Source of the DNA: Paramecium tetraurelia
Lineage: Eukaryota; Ciliophora; Oligohymenophorea; Peniculida; Parameciidae
Assembly (NCBI RefSeq): GCF_000165425.1
Contig: NW_001799624.1
Coordinates: 62,001-126,000, forward strand
Direction: 5' to 3'
Length of the DNA: 64,000 nucleotides
A program made the translations under genes and the position numbers. The number at the start of each line of letters is the position of its first letter. The stretch's first letter is position 1. This document shows positions 37,201-49,095 of the stretch, piece by piece. A model generated the notes under the pieces. The model was given only the letters and a program-made list of their open reading frames with translations. It searched no databases and had not been told where the DNA came from.

Positions 37201-37770
37201 AATGACCCTCAATAATACTATATGATATACTCGTTTGTATGCTACTTTACAATCACTGTATAGTTGATTGCCCAATTCTCTTGAACATAGGTTCAACCAA
37301 TATTCAAAATACTATTTTAATTTCTCACTCTCTAATTCAACTTTTTAGGTGATATTAAAGACAGCCTATGTATTCAATATAAGTACTCTTAATTTAGTTA
37401 AAATGTAATAAATGGCATAATAATGGTTTTAGTTCTCGTGCTCAACAATATATGGAATAATTAGGTCTCTCTTAATTCTTTAATAATGCTTACATTTCTT
37501 TGTTGATGTTCTTGAATCCAATATGCGATCATTGTCTATAAATCATCTCCCTCTTTTTCGTGAATCAAAAGCACTTTATTTTGCTACAATAAAGATAAAC
37601 CTAACATTTTACTTTGACTTTATAAAATTATTCTTCAATACGGAAATGGAACTGTTCCAGTCCCTCTGGACGCATCATGGTAAGACATTTCTCAAGGATG
37701 ACTTCGGATTTGCTATTGATGATAGGTCGATTTACCTAATGGCTTACTCAAGTTCAAATTAATTTTCCAT
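34270..37770 (-). CDS. STAND/NACHT-like protein with degenerate P-loop and coiled-coil tail
   Basis: A 1106-residue protein reconstructed with seven introns of 23-31 nt, all keeping one frame. The N-terminal third has the layout of a NACHT-type NTPase: a beta-strand and P-loop position (NKVLLIHEKEGDDLQTMI), a second strand (RDLIIPYIVEHENQNHYYAI), a Walker-B-like strand (RVIIVIQGIDKFYSGGE) and a sensor-like strand (WLPKILPDNIKLIASARFG). The P-loop GxxGxGK[ST] is absent, so ATP binding is doubtful. A helical domain and a long coiled coil follow. Such NTPases resemble those of TEP1 and NPHP3; this is a fold-level inference. The last codon overlaps the opposing gene by 6 bp. Confidence 0.75.
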
Positions 37771-37871
37771 TTTAAAAATTAAAAATAATATATACACAAA
37801 GGAGGACTTCAGACTATATTATACTATCTAAATATTAGAATAGATATATCATAAGCTGCTTTAAACGTAGA

Positions 37872-39690
37872 TCACAAATTTTTGCTTAAACTCTATTTGA
37901 CTTATTAAATCGCAGGTTCTCTACAATCTTCTTGTTAATGCAATGAATCTTCTTCATTAACTAGCTACTATTATTATTGTTATTTGTATTTTTAGAGGAA
38001 ATTCAAAGATTCTTATCTCTTGTGTTTAGACAAGCCTTCTTTCATTTTTTATTATTGTTTCGTCCCATCTCCAGGGGAATCTATACATAAGTCAATAATA
38101 AACATAAATACCATCGATGCTTTCTACTCTTCCAGTTATGACTGGAGTGTGCATAATCATCTGTTCTTGCAATTAGACACTTTCCTTCATCTGCTCCTTC
38201 ATCGCCTGAGTTTGTGTGGCTTTAATGTTTGGAGATCTAATTGGAGAATTAGTGAGCTGATTTATACGCATCATATCAAACTTGTTATTAAGATCATTAA
38301 TCTTTTGTAGTCTCTAATCCAATTAACAACTATCATCAATGTCAATGTTGTCGTCTTCAAATTAAGCAATATTTGGTATATGATAAGGGTTGAAGTAATT
38401 GTGTTGCAAAGCCTCTTCTGCTGTGATCCTTAGTTTGGGATCAGCCTCCAGCATTCTTTTTAAAAGATTCAAAGCTGCCTTTGGAATTATGTCAAATGCT
38501 GATGACTTCCATTGTATCTTAGCCTCCTTGTTCTGATTCACTATTGTAGTATAACTACGTCCAGTGAAGGCTGGCTTTCCAGTGAGTAGTAAATGGAATA
38601 CTAACCCCAAGGAATAGATGTCACAAACCTTATCATATTTGGTTGTGAGATCTTTGATGTTGATCACTTCGGGTGCCACAAATCTAATATATATATATGG
38701 TTCACTATATACCCTGGAGTGCCACATCTACAATACAAATACACTTCCTCATTAACATAGGTAGCCAATCCAAAATCTGCCAGACATACAGACTCTATTT
38801 GATTAGGCTTTTTGAATAAGATATTTTCTAATTTGATATCTCTATGCATGATATCCTTTGAGTGAACATGTTTGAGACCTATTTTATATAAATGTTAGAA
38901 AGTACCTTCCAGTAATCCCTTAATTATAGTTAAGATCTCTTTATTTGAGAATATGACTTTTTTCTTCAATTATTCGTATAATTGGCCGCCTTCCAACAAT
39001 TCCAAACAGACATATAGTGAATTGCTTGTCTCATGAACTTCATGCAATTTGATGATATTTGGATGATCCAATTATCGCATCAACTTAATTTCATTCATTA
39101 ATCCTTCTTTTCCATTCTCTTCTGCATATGCCACACTTTTAGAAAATGCCTTAATAGCCATCTACTGCCCATCCTCTACTCTCTCAGCCAAATAAACTGA
39201 AGCAAAGTTTCCCTTTCCAATCCTCTTAAAAACCTTGAACAAGTGATGGAACCCATACTAATTGATTCGTTTCCCCAAGAACCACCTCCATTATGTTAGG
39301 ACCAAGGAATGAGCAACCAACTCATACCTGTGGTCTTCATCTCGAAATATCCATAACCCAGTCGGCTCCCCAAGTTTCTCAATATTTTCGCTCTTCACTT
39401 AATCAGCTCTTGCACTTCCAGAGAGCTTAATTACTTGACACCCTGGTTTCATCTTTGGAGCTGTTCGCACCATCTCAAATTTCAGATCAAAGTCAATCAT
39501 AGTATACTTTTTAGGCTTTTTGAATTGGGGGTCCTTAAGTTTAAACTCTAATTGAAACCTCGTATATCATCAGCATTGTCTCACTCCCCCCTAAATAACG
39601 AAGCTTCCCCTTTCTCTAAAATTCCGACTTTATCAAAAGCTCTCCGATCTTAACATCTTCCTTATAAGCATTCCAAAACATTGTTTTCAT
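37872..39690 (-). CDS. protein kinase with N-terminal PH-like domain
   Basis: A 568-residue serine/threonine kinase with introns of 25, 27, 29 and 31 nt. Residues 1-145 have the pattern of a PH domain: strands (KIGELLIKSEFQRKGKLRYL) and a final helix with the conserved Trp (VLTQWRWFLGKRINQYG). The kinase domain has IGKGNFASVYLAE, QMAIKAF, HRDIKLENILF, LADFGLATY and TPGFVAPEVI; this last motif requires removing a 29-nt intron. The C-terminal 130 residues are Gln/Glu-rich and probably coiled. Membrane-lipid binding through the PH-like part is an inference. It lies 101 bp upstream of the STAND-like gene on the same strand. Confidence 0.87.
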
Positions 39691-40021
39691 TTTTATGATA
39701 GATTATTTTATCAATTATTTTCTTAGAACACCATATTCATCCTGTGATACGCTCATAATCATTTAAATTTATATGACCTCCAATCATACCTACTTTACTA
39801 AGAGAATTCTTTTGTTTTATACCAAGATATTATGGTCAAATATGGACTGGTCAAAAAAATTGTATCACTTTATCGTTAAATATTTTTTGAACAAATTGCT
39901 ATCGTACTCTCATTAAAACCAAGGACTTTAATTATTATACACACTTAAACACATAAAAAAACACTCTATTTATGTTCCAATTTTAAATAATAGTTAATAA
40001 TATATATTTTAATAAATTCAA
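39691..40021. other. intergenic region between divergent genes
   Basis: About 330 bp of AT-rich sequence. On the minus strand a 16-codon frame (MIGGHINLNDYERITG) stands just upstream of the kinase gene but is too short to call. Nothing else is seen. Confidence 0.5.
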
Positions 40022-40287
40022 ATGAGTGAGAGAGGTTAATAAATGTCAGAGGATCCATCTACAAAAGAGTTAAACAACTTTGTGTAAACACTCCTCAAAC
40101 AAATGCAAGATCGATTTGATGAAATGCAAGGCACTATTGTTTCTAGAATTGATGATATGGGTAATCAATCTAAATCTAATCTATTCTCTTAGGAAAGCGA
40201 ATTGATGACATTGAGAAAAGTGTGACAGAACTCATGAACGATCTAGGATTCTCAGATGATGAAAATGAAAAAGTAAAATAGTTATGA
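40022..40287 (+). CDS. HSBP1: heat shock factor binding protein 1
   Basis: A 77-residue coiled-coil protein with one 32-nt intron. The segment ELNNFVQTLLKQMQDRFDEM, then IVSRIDDMGKRIDDIEKSVT and ELMNDLGFSDD, follows HSBP1 along its whole length (the human protein has 76 residues). HSBP1 forms trimeric coiled coils that bind the HSF1 trimerisation region and dampen the heat-shock response; it is also linked to WASH assembly. A second in-frame ATG seven codons on could be the real start. Confidence 0.93.
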
Positions 40288-41683
40288 ATTTTTATATAAA
40301 CCTTACATCATCAATGCATTTACAACACATCTCTTGCTAATCCATCTGTTCTTAATTATAATAATTAGAGTAGATTTCCAATCAACATTCCATGAAGTTA
40401 ATAATTAAAAATTAAGCATTAATGCTTTATACTATCTTGGCCAGATGTCTGATACCTAATTTGCGTTGTATAGGATTTAAAGGACTCAAATTAATAGTTA
40501 TCTCATGAAATCCTTTTATGAGAATAGTCTAATTATATAAAATATTTTTTTCGTTATTCATATTTTATTTGTTCTTAATAAATATACCTAAAGTTTGAAC
40601 TAAAAGATAGATTATACGTTTAAATATTATTTGATAAAACAATAAACATGAAAAGTAATAGATTTCATAAAATTTTACATTAACAACATTGTAAAATGTC
40701 AAAAAAGATAAAAAATAAATATCATAATTTATCGAGATCCAATAATAGTCGTTTAACTAGTTAAGTAACACTAACAGAATTTGATATAAATTAAATTATA
40801 TTAAATATCCTTTATCAGATGTTCAAATATATTGTATTTATTAGTAATATTTGGATGGAATCAACAAGGGGAAAATAGATGAAAAAATCATTAAAATTGT
40901 TTTGATAATTTTCAAAGTAAAATATTTCTTTTAAGATAATTATAATAATTGGGAAATTTACAACTTAAAACATGTAGATATATATGAAATGTAGATTTAC
41001 ACAACAAGATACATATCAGGGAAGGTGGATTTGCGCACATATAGGTTTAATATATTTAATTTTCACTTATTTGAATTGAAGAAGCAGAATAATTTTTAAT
41101 ATGGAGTTGCTAAGATAATTTTGCAGAGTATAAGAGTATAGAGAAACTTTTTTCGAGGGAAAGAAACATGGATTCAGAAAAATAATATTACTTAATGGAT
41201 CATCATATGAAGTTTATAACTAATTTATGATAGTGAATAGTTGATACAAAATTAATCAAAAAGCATGAAGTTAATTGATATAATACTTACAATATAAAAT
41301 TTTGCATGTAGATAAATAGATTTAAGCGCAATATAATAGAAAGCAGTAAAACTCTCTTATTTGAAAATGGAAATATATTGGAATAAGAAACAAGATAAGT
41401 TTTTAAATTTATTTGAAAAAATATGAATAGTAAAGAAGGTCTGTTTACATGAATAAATTGATAAACATTAAAGTAATTAATTAAAAAGAGCAATAATAGA
41501 GGGAATCATATTTTATATAAAATAAGAACATAATTAAAAGTGAATGGCTTAACAATAAATGGGTGTAGATGGAGTAATTGAATGATCGATACCGAAGAAC
41601 TGTTTAATACAAATAACGACAATAAGTGATTATATTATTAATAATTTTATAAACTCCACCCCAAATTTCAATTCAAATATTTG
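40288..41683. other. long gap with a possible kinase remnant
   Basis: Nearly 1.4 kb without a complete gene. Near 41005-41180 the pieces IREGGFAHI and YGVAKIILQ recall a kinase glycine loop and the VAIK lysine strand, separated by a 37-nt GTTT...AAG stretch that could be an old intron. No HRD or DFG motif follows and stops intervene. I read this as a heavily decayed kinase gene. The rest is AT-rich with nothing supported. Confidence 0.35.
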
Positions 41684-44391
41684 ATGGAAACATAAACACT
41701 CTTACATTAATTAGTGAAATAAGCATTTCCAGATTCGATCGAGGAGTGCACATTAAATAACTATAAATCCTATTTTTTGAGAATTCTGAATGTGCGTACA
41801 GGTAATACATTGATGGATGAATCTGAACTCCAAGCAGAGATGACTAAAATGACTAATGTAATATCATATCTAAACAAAAGAAATCATAAGCATATAGATT
41901 GCAAGATTGTTTGAATCGATTGAGCAAAACGAGATTAAGGAAGAAAAATGAATTAATTCATTTCCTTTTTCGTACTAGTTAACTTGGCTAAAATAATAGT
42001 TATACAAATTAGACTTTAGATACTTTGTTTAAATCATAGGAGATCTCTTAAATAAATTATTCACAAACCATACCTAAGAAAATCATAGATGAGAGTCCTA
42101 AAAATAATGATTAATTGATGATTATCCAATAAGTTACTGATAAAGGAAATGTGGCACTATCTATCACAGAAAAAGATTTAGTTAAGGATCTAATATTTAG
42201 CATTTAAGGCATAGAGAGTCAATATATTTGTTATGATCCAATAAATGATTCATTTTAAGTGAAAAAGGATATCGCCATTAGTTCTGCAAGTAGGAAATTA
42301 CTAAATGTAATGTGTGAGTGTGGTTGGCTATTCAAGAGAATACTAACATTCACTTAAACTAATTATAAGAGTTTGGTTTTGTAAGCATTATAGAATTCCA
42401 TTAAAGAAGAATTAAATGAATACTACAGATTGATTGCGTATTTTGAAAATCTTCTAGCAGAGTCTACCTTAACTCTAAGGAAAATGTACATGTGGTTGAA
42501 ATAGCCAATGCATCATTTGGTATAAATCAATTTAGTGTTATCATAAATTTTGACGAATGTCTAATTGGGAACCACTTCTTCTTTAGTGATTTCTATACTC
42601 TGCAGATATTCTAAGCATGGTTGCCCATAAACATCCTAATTGTTTTCTAGAATATTGCATCAAACTACAATACCAATTGTTAGATTCATAAACCAATGGA
42701 TTTTTGATGGGTCTCTAAGTGATTAAGCATAGGAATTCTTTATAGAAAGTAATGATTCTAATAAGATATAAATAAGAGACAGCGGAGAGTTGTGGAAGAA
42801 TGAATTCAAAGTTAATTAAGATAAAATACCTTACATGATTTCTTTGGAGGATTCCTATAAAATATTTGATACAGGTAGAGTCATTAATTGGCTTAGGAAA
42901 TAGTGTAAATTTACGCAATTCAATTAAAATTATGAATTGATAACTATCGACCTTCTAGGAACAGAATAGTTTTCTCTTTTTGTTGACTAAGTCAATAAGG
43001 AATACAACAAATAGTTGATTTAATTGATTAAACCAAACTTTAAAATAACACTAAATGCAATTAAGCGATTCTTATTGTTGGGTTAAGGAGAATTCATACA
43101 TACATTGATGGAATTGTTGTAAACAGAATTAAATAAACCAGCTCAATAATGTTATAGACATACTTTATTGAGTATTTTGGAATCGGCATTCAAAAATATT
43201 TCTTAGGAGGTCAGACTAAATGTGAAACTTCTAGAGCCATCTTAAAATGATACTGGTTGGGAGATATTCTGTTTGGATTATTCAATTGATGAACCTTTGA
43301 ATACAATTTTCAATCAGAAGATTATGTTGTCGTATTATAGGATTTTCAATTTTTTATGGAGAATCAAAAGAGTTGAATTTACATTGACTTAATGTTGGAA
43401 AATGCATTAGAAATTTATGGCAATTCCTAATTAATTCCAAGTAATCAAAAAGGCAATTTAATTGAGTTACTAAATGATGAATGAGATGCAACACTTTATT
43501 AAAAATTTCTATAGTTATCTAATGTTAGAAGCAATAGAAAGTTCTTGGAAAAAGTTCATAGATGAATAAGATAAAATTTAGGATTTGGATAATTTAATAA
43601 AAACACATGAATTATTCATATCTGATATCTTGGATAGATCGTTCTTAAATACCAAAGGAGAATTCACATAAAAGTTATTATTCAAAATATTTGATTACAT
43701 CTTCAGATTTAAAAGTTGCCAAGAGTTGCTCTTAAGCTATGCTAAGGATTAAATCTCATAAACTGATAATTAACAACTGTAATTGAAGAATTTAGTGAAC
43801 AAACAGCAGAATTAAGGAAGATCAATTCAAAATAAAAATTAAGACATCATAAAATCTTTATTAGAATTGAGGAAACAATATAGAGATTAAATGTTTGAAT
43901 TACTAGAAAAACTTAAGAAAGAAGATAGGTTGAAGTTCCTTCATTTCAAATTAGATTTCAATGAGTATTATTTGGGAATCTAGGAATCCAAACTCTTTAA
44001 TTATGATTTAGATCGGTACTTAATAAATAAAATACAATCTTAGGTTTCTAGAGAAGTGTCTACCAAAGGTTAACGAAGTTTCCATACCGCCTAATCGAGT
44101 TCCAAGTAGTAAACAATTATTGACCCAGCCTTAATAACCTTAACAAAGAACATTCAATACAAATATTGAATTTTAGAATGAAGTGAGGTCAGTTAAAGAA
44201 GGATGTAAGAAAGTATGTTTAATTATTTAGTGAAATAACTAGAAGAATAAAGAAGATAATAATTATAATTAAAAGATTAACTTAGTAAGTCTCCTTTGCA
44301 AAAGTCTCCATTAGTACAGATTCCACCAAAAATGACGGAACATGAAAAAAGAAAGAATGATGAAGATCTAAGTTCAAGTGATGACGACTGA
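41684..44391 (+). CDS. gamma-tubulin complex component (GCP2/GCP3 family)
   Basis: An 894-residue subunit of the microtubule-nucleating gamma-tubulin complex, with one 23-nt intron near the start. The GRIP1 region is clear (DLIFSIQGIESQYICYDPIN, LTLRKMYMWLKQPMHHL, RFINQWIFDGSLSDQAQEFF). The GRIP2 region that contacts gamma-tubulin follows (LNAIKRFLLLGQGEFIHTLM, LSYYRIFNFLWRIKRVEFTL). The general order fits Spc98/GCP3 better than the short GCPs, but GCP2 is possible. The C-terminus is an extra Gln-rich coiled tail ending in SSSDDD. It acts at basal bodies and spindle poles. Confidence 0.9.
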
Positions 44392-44461
44392 GAGTGATAT
44401 TTAATAATATTTCTTATTTAGTTTTGAAATTGATTCACATTAATAAAAATAATAATTAATA

Positions 44462-46287
44462 ATGAATAGCGTATTAGAAGAATGGAGTTTTTCAGAAGAA
44501 CCTTATTAAATCTACAAATCTAGTTCAATAATTAAAACATTTACGTCTGTGTAACAATTCAATTTCAAATCTTAATTATGTCATTATCAAATCCAAAACT
44601 CAAGTTCTCCAAATATTGAGTATCAATTATTTATATATGATAGAATAATATGATAGAACTATTTAGTACTCAAATATTATAGTAGGAACTAATTTAGGCG
44701 AGCAAGAGCAAGATGAATAGCTTTCAAACGAGGAAAAGATAGTTGATTGTTAATATGAAGTTGCTGGAGTGGAGAATAATAACATTATTGATAATTAATT
44801 TTTGTAATACTAAATATAATGAGTTTTAATAAGTTTTAGCTAGAAGGATGTGGGTTTAACTTCAATCTTATTCATTTATTATGGCTCCAAGATCCAATTT
44901 TCAAAAACAACATTCGATTAGACATTCCAGACACAATCCAAATTCTTTAAGGATAACCTCATTTTTGGTATTACAGTGTGGATTCTCAAATAATGAGGAA
45001 GAGCAAAACAAAACTGAATTTAGAGTCAATTTTAAAGGATTTTGTGAAGGATAAAAATGATAATCATGAGATATGTGCAGTATGGATAACGAAGAAAGAC
45101 AATTAAACTGAATTCGAATTTCTGTCTTAATATCTTCTTTGTACATTAATATCTCAAATGAATTATGAAACTGAGGGCTATTTACAGAAATTCATATATC
45201 CAAAATGTAGATTCATATATATTGATTCATCTAGCTGAGAAGAACGAAGTTATAAAATGTACATGGGGAAACAATTTGTGTTACTTTGAAGTCTTTACAA
45301 ATAAATATCCGATAATGATGTAGAAAGCAGATATTTATTAAAGAGCCGTGACTTTTGAAACTTAAAATGGGCCTGTTGAATAATCAACGTATAAATTTAA
45401 TTTCTTAGATTTTCAGTTTAAAGGGAACATAATTTTGTCAAAGATTAGAATTGTTATGTGGATTAATCATGTCTCATGTGATAAATGTTACTTAAAACTA
45501 AAAAGAAATCACATTGATGGAATTGATATTTAAATTATCAAAAAAGGGATAAATCTATCTCATAATATGTTCCAATTTATCAACATCCAATGTCCCAACC
45601 AAATTTTCATTACGTAATAAATATAATTGATTCAAAGCCGATTTTTCAATTACAAAAAAAGTAACAAAGGAACTTTTGAATTATCCTAAAGCAATAACTT
45701 TATCAGATAACTCTAAATGTATAGTGTGCGATGAAGAGAAGAATCAGATAGAATTTTCAAAAGTTAAACTAAAGGAATTAATCCATTACTGGGAATCTGG
45801 ATCTGATCACAGGTCATAAATTCAATCTCCAAAGTCTCATAGATTGCATGCTTAATTGATTAAAATAGATCCTACATAGTTAATACCAAGAGTGATCAAA
45901 TTGATGTATCCTAGAATGAGTTTAGAAGAATATTAAGAATTTAGAAATAACACAGTCTTCATAAATTAGACTATCTCATTGTGTAGTTATTGTTTTACTA
46001 AACTTTATTAAAGTGAAGCAGAGAAAGTCAAAGTTATTCCAAGAAAACACCATAGATTGTTAAGAACTGAAATCTATGACAATGAACCAATCAAGTACGA
46101 GCCTATCACTCCAGGAAAATCAAAGACATCTACTTATTGCAGCTTTTTAGAACATAAAATGATAAATAGCTACATCAATCGAAGACTGAAATTGACTAAT
46201 ATTAAAAAGGAATCATTTCCAATGGTCAATAACTCGAATTCCCTGTTTAAAACTACTTAATCCTCGAGAATTAAAGTAGACATATGA
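44462..46287 (+). CDS. hypothetical Cys-containing protein
   Basis: A model of 569 residues using introns of about 37, 20, 28 and 31 nt. The first (GTATCAATT...GATAG) is long for this genome and is the weakest join. Without the 20-nt intron at 44804-44823 the first frame stops at a TGA that overlaps the next ATG, so the two parts are best read as one gene. Several CxxC pairs occur (CDKC, CIVC, CSYC) and could bind zinc. Globular segments include FNLIHLLWLQDPIFKNNI and GNIILSKIRIVMWINHVSC. The basic C-terminus is rich in Lys and Ser. No family is recognised. Confidence 0.62.
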
Positions 46288-46763
46288 TTATTCAAAATTT
46301 ACAATTTCAATTATACTCTTTTGGAAATCAAAATAAAACTAAATCTATATATATTGAAATTCAATAAATTCTATATCAATTATAGAATAAATTGTCTAGT
46401 TTTCTCCATTTTTGCTGGCTTATAAGAAAATAATAAATTACTAATTTTCTGTATTTAATTTTTATTTATAATGTGAAAATAAATAGAGAAAGGAGATAGG
46501 GAAAAAAATTTAGTTTACAACATTTATACCTATTCTAACTAACTTCAAACTCTTCTTTTTTATTTCATTGATTTCGAATATAATTCAGAAACTAAAGACA
46601 TATATCTATGCTTTTTTTATTAATCTAAGGAAGTAAGAACAATGAACTTCTATTTGAAATACTAATTTCTTCTCTCTCTGACACAATAAAAATGTAATAG
46701 TATCTCTCATAATGATTGATAGGTTGAATAAGTTTTCATTTTAATTTTAATTTTATTTTTAAA
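46288..46763. other. intergenic region
   Basis: About 475 bp of very AT-rich sequence between two plus-strand genes. No gene, RNA or repeat is supported. Confidence 0.5.
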
Positions 46764-47904
46764 ATGCACTAACAGCGACGTTTATCTCCAGCTCCATCAA
46801 GTCCATGTCCCAGAATTTGTATAATCATCCATTTATTTGCTTATAGAATAGTAATCTAATCGGATGCAGTTTCTCCAACCTTAATATGTAGTTCCTTAAC
46901 AACCCCAATATTGTTAATAACCAATCGTTCTAAAAACTGAAGAATTGAGACCTGTTTAACAATTACATCATTAGTCTAGGGAAAGAGAAAAAGAGAATTT
47001 AAATCCAAAAGCATTTCAATCTGGAAGGCTATTGAGTCAACATGATACTCCATAACATTCACAAAGATCTCTGTAATAAATCCCTGTTGGAGCCTTTTCA
47101 TCTTAGACTTCAACTGAAGCTCAGGTAAAACAATTGAGAGAAGAGATGCTCAAGATGTTTGAATTTTCTCGAAAAGATTTTGAATTAGTTAAAACCGAGT
47201 TGGAGCAATCTAAACAGGAATTAGTTGAATAAAAAAAAATGAATAAAACATTTGTAGCTTAAATTGAAGGATTAAATTAGTAATTAGTATAAGAATAGGA
47301 AAAAACAAAATAGCTAAAACATGAAATTGAGGAATTATAGAAAACATAAGGACAATAAATTAGTGAGCTGGCCCGTTATTCTGAAATAAAATAAGAAATT
47401 ATTGTAGAAATAAAAGAGTATTTTGATACTTAACTTAAATTACAAAGCACTTAATAATAACCTTAACCATAACAGTAAATTACATTAGACACTTATGATA
47501 CTTATATCAAAAAATACGAATAGTTTAATAAATAAGTCAATGATTATTTACTTAATAGAAAATTGCCTGATAATTAATATAATGATACAATAGAATAAGA
47601 TAATAGTAATTTAATGAAGGATAAAGAATCACCAGTTAGATTTTTGAATTAAGAAGATTAGCAGATTATTCTTACCAAAGAAGATATGGATAGATGTATG
47701 CATATATTTAATTTAGATAAAATGTCAATAATCCATGAAAATGAAAATGAGGAGGATGAAATAATTTATTAAGTCGATGAAAATGGTTATGTTATGAATT
47801 AAGATGGTAATCATTTAGTAGATAATTATGGCAGATTGATTTAATTGTCAGAGAAGGATATTGAATATTTTAAGAGCAAAAACTAATTAGATGAAATTAA
47901 ATGA
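46764..47904 (+). CDS. Gln-rich coiled-coil protein
   Basis: ATG 46764 to TGA 47902-47904 with one 28-nt intron (GTATAATCATCC...ATAG) gives 370 residues. The N-terminal 110 residues are disordered, Gln/Ser/Pro-rich (MHQQRRLSPAPSSPCPR...LQPQYVVPQQPQYCQQP), then comes a coiled coil (EAQVKQLREEMLKMFEFSRK onward). The C-terminal part is acidic with a short repeated-looking pattern (VDENGYVMNQDGNHLVDNYG) that resembles a small beta-hairpin repeat. An antisense frame over 46770-47110 is also open but lacks a plausible start and conflicts with the intron. No family is recognised. Confidence 0.72.
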
Positions 47905-48258
47905 ATTGTTTTGACTTTGAAATTATATTTATTTTATTAAATATACAATATATTGACAATCATTATTCTTAATCTTTCTTATCTTAATAGTAATATCAAA
48001 AAGTTATTCAAATATAATTTCAATTTTTTAATAGGTTTACAAATTTAATATTACTATAACTGAATTTTTTCAATTCATTTATTACAGAGTAATTATTTCA
48101 AATTATTTTAATAAATTTATTCAAAAAATGATGATAACTATTTATCATATCATCTTAAATACACTAAATCAACATGATTTTAGAGAATTATTTTGTTATT
48201 ATATAAAATCTATTAAAAATATCATTTGATTTTTAATATTTATCAGATTGAATTATGA
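47905..48258. other. intergenic region
   Basis: About 350 bp of AT-rich sequence with no supported feature, leading into a decayed gene remnant. Confidence 0.5.
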
Positions 48259-48735
48259 AGATCATCATAACGGAAGAAATTATTCCCTTCTGAGATTTTA
48301 CAGACTTTTATAAAAATTACAAACCAAAGTAGATTAGAAATTCCTGCTATCGTCATAAAATTTGCAATTTCTATTGCAATTCTAATGATTATTTATTCAA
48401 TTAAAAAGATGATATAAAATATTTTCTTGGATATGATCATATTTTCATTTCAGAAAATATTTGATTACTAACTTTTTTGAATAATTAATGCTTTATCAGG
48501 TGCTAACGTTCTTATAATTAAAATAGACTATTTAATTCAGATTGATCAATACCCAAGCCAAGCACTCGTCAAAATCCAAGAATTCTTCTAAAATAAAGAA
48601 ATCCATTTATTTCAGATTTATCTTTTCATTTAACAGATTATTGAAATTGAGAAACATCTCATTCTTCGATATTACTTTGAGCAATTATTTTATAAATTAG
48701 CTCATTTATAAGTTACAAACATTGTGTCTACTTGA
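48259..48735 (+). pseudogene. remnant of a membrane-protein gene
   Basis: One frame is protein-like over about 158 codons but has no ATG of its own near the start and is broken by TGA at 48478-48480. Before the stop there is a hydrophobic, helix-like segment (IVIKFAISIAILMIIYSIKK) and a second one (IFLDMIIFSFQKIFDY). After it the frame continues naturally (ANVLIIKIDYLIQIDQYPSQ, VKIQEFFQNKEIHLFQIYLF). Codon use with many Gln TAA/TAG matches real genes nearby. No intron removes the TGA. I infer the 3' part of a dead gene. Confidence 0.45.
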
Positions 48736-49095
48736 AAAGTGAGTCTTTATTATAAATAAATAAAACAATCCGTTTGAATTTGATATATTAAAATTAAAGT
48801 TAAGATTTGCAAAATCTTGATTTGTTAATATAATTTAGTTTTTATTAAATAATCTTCCATTAATACATTATTATGAATTCATGATAATTTATTAATAACT
48901 CATTAAAATTTCATGAATCATCAAGACAATAATTTATTTCAAGTTGAGAAAGTATTTATTAAGTATCATATGCAGTTGTTGAAATTTAGTGAAATAGAAT
49001 ATTTTTATTTTAGGTAAATTAATAAAAAATTATTCTATTTCTCTAGATCTTAAGGCAATGCCTTAGTTAATACAGTTGATTATTAAAAATAAATA
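48736..49095. other. upstream region of the surface-antigen gene
   Basis: About 360 bp of AT-rich sequence before the antigen start codon, with TATA-like stretches throughout and no distinctive element I can name. Confidence 0.45.

Noticed and set aside
46770-47110. A long open frame on the minus strand with protein-like composition
   Set aside because: The plus-strand frame over the same bases has a start, an intron and continues as the Gln-rich gene to 47904; the antisense frame lacks a good start and is a shadow.
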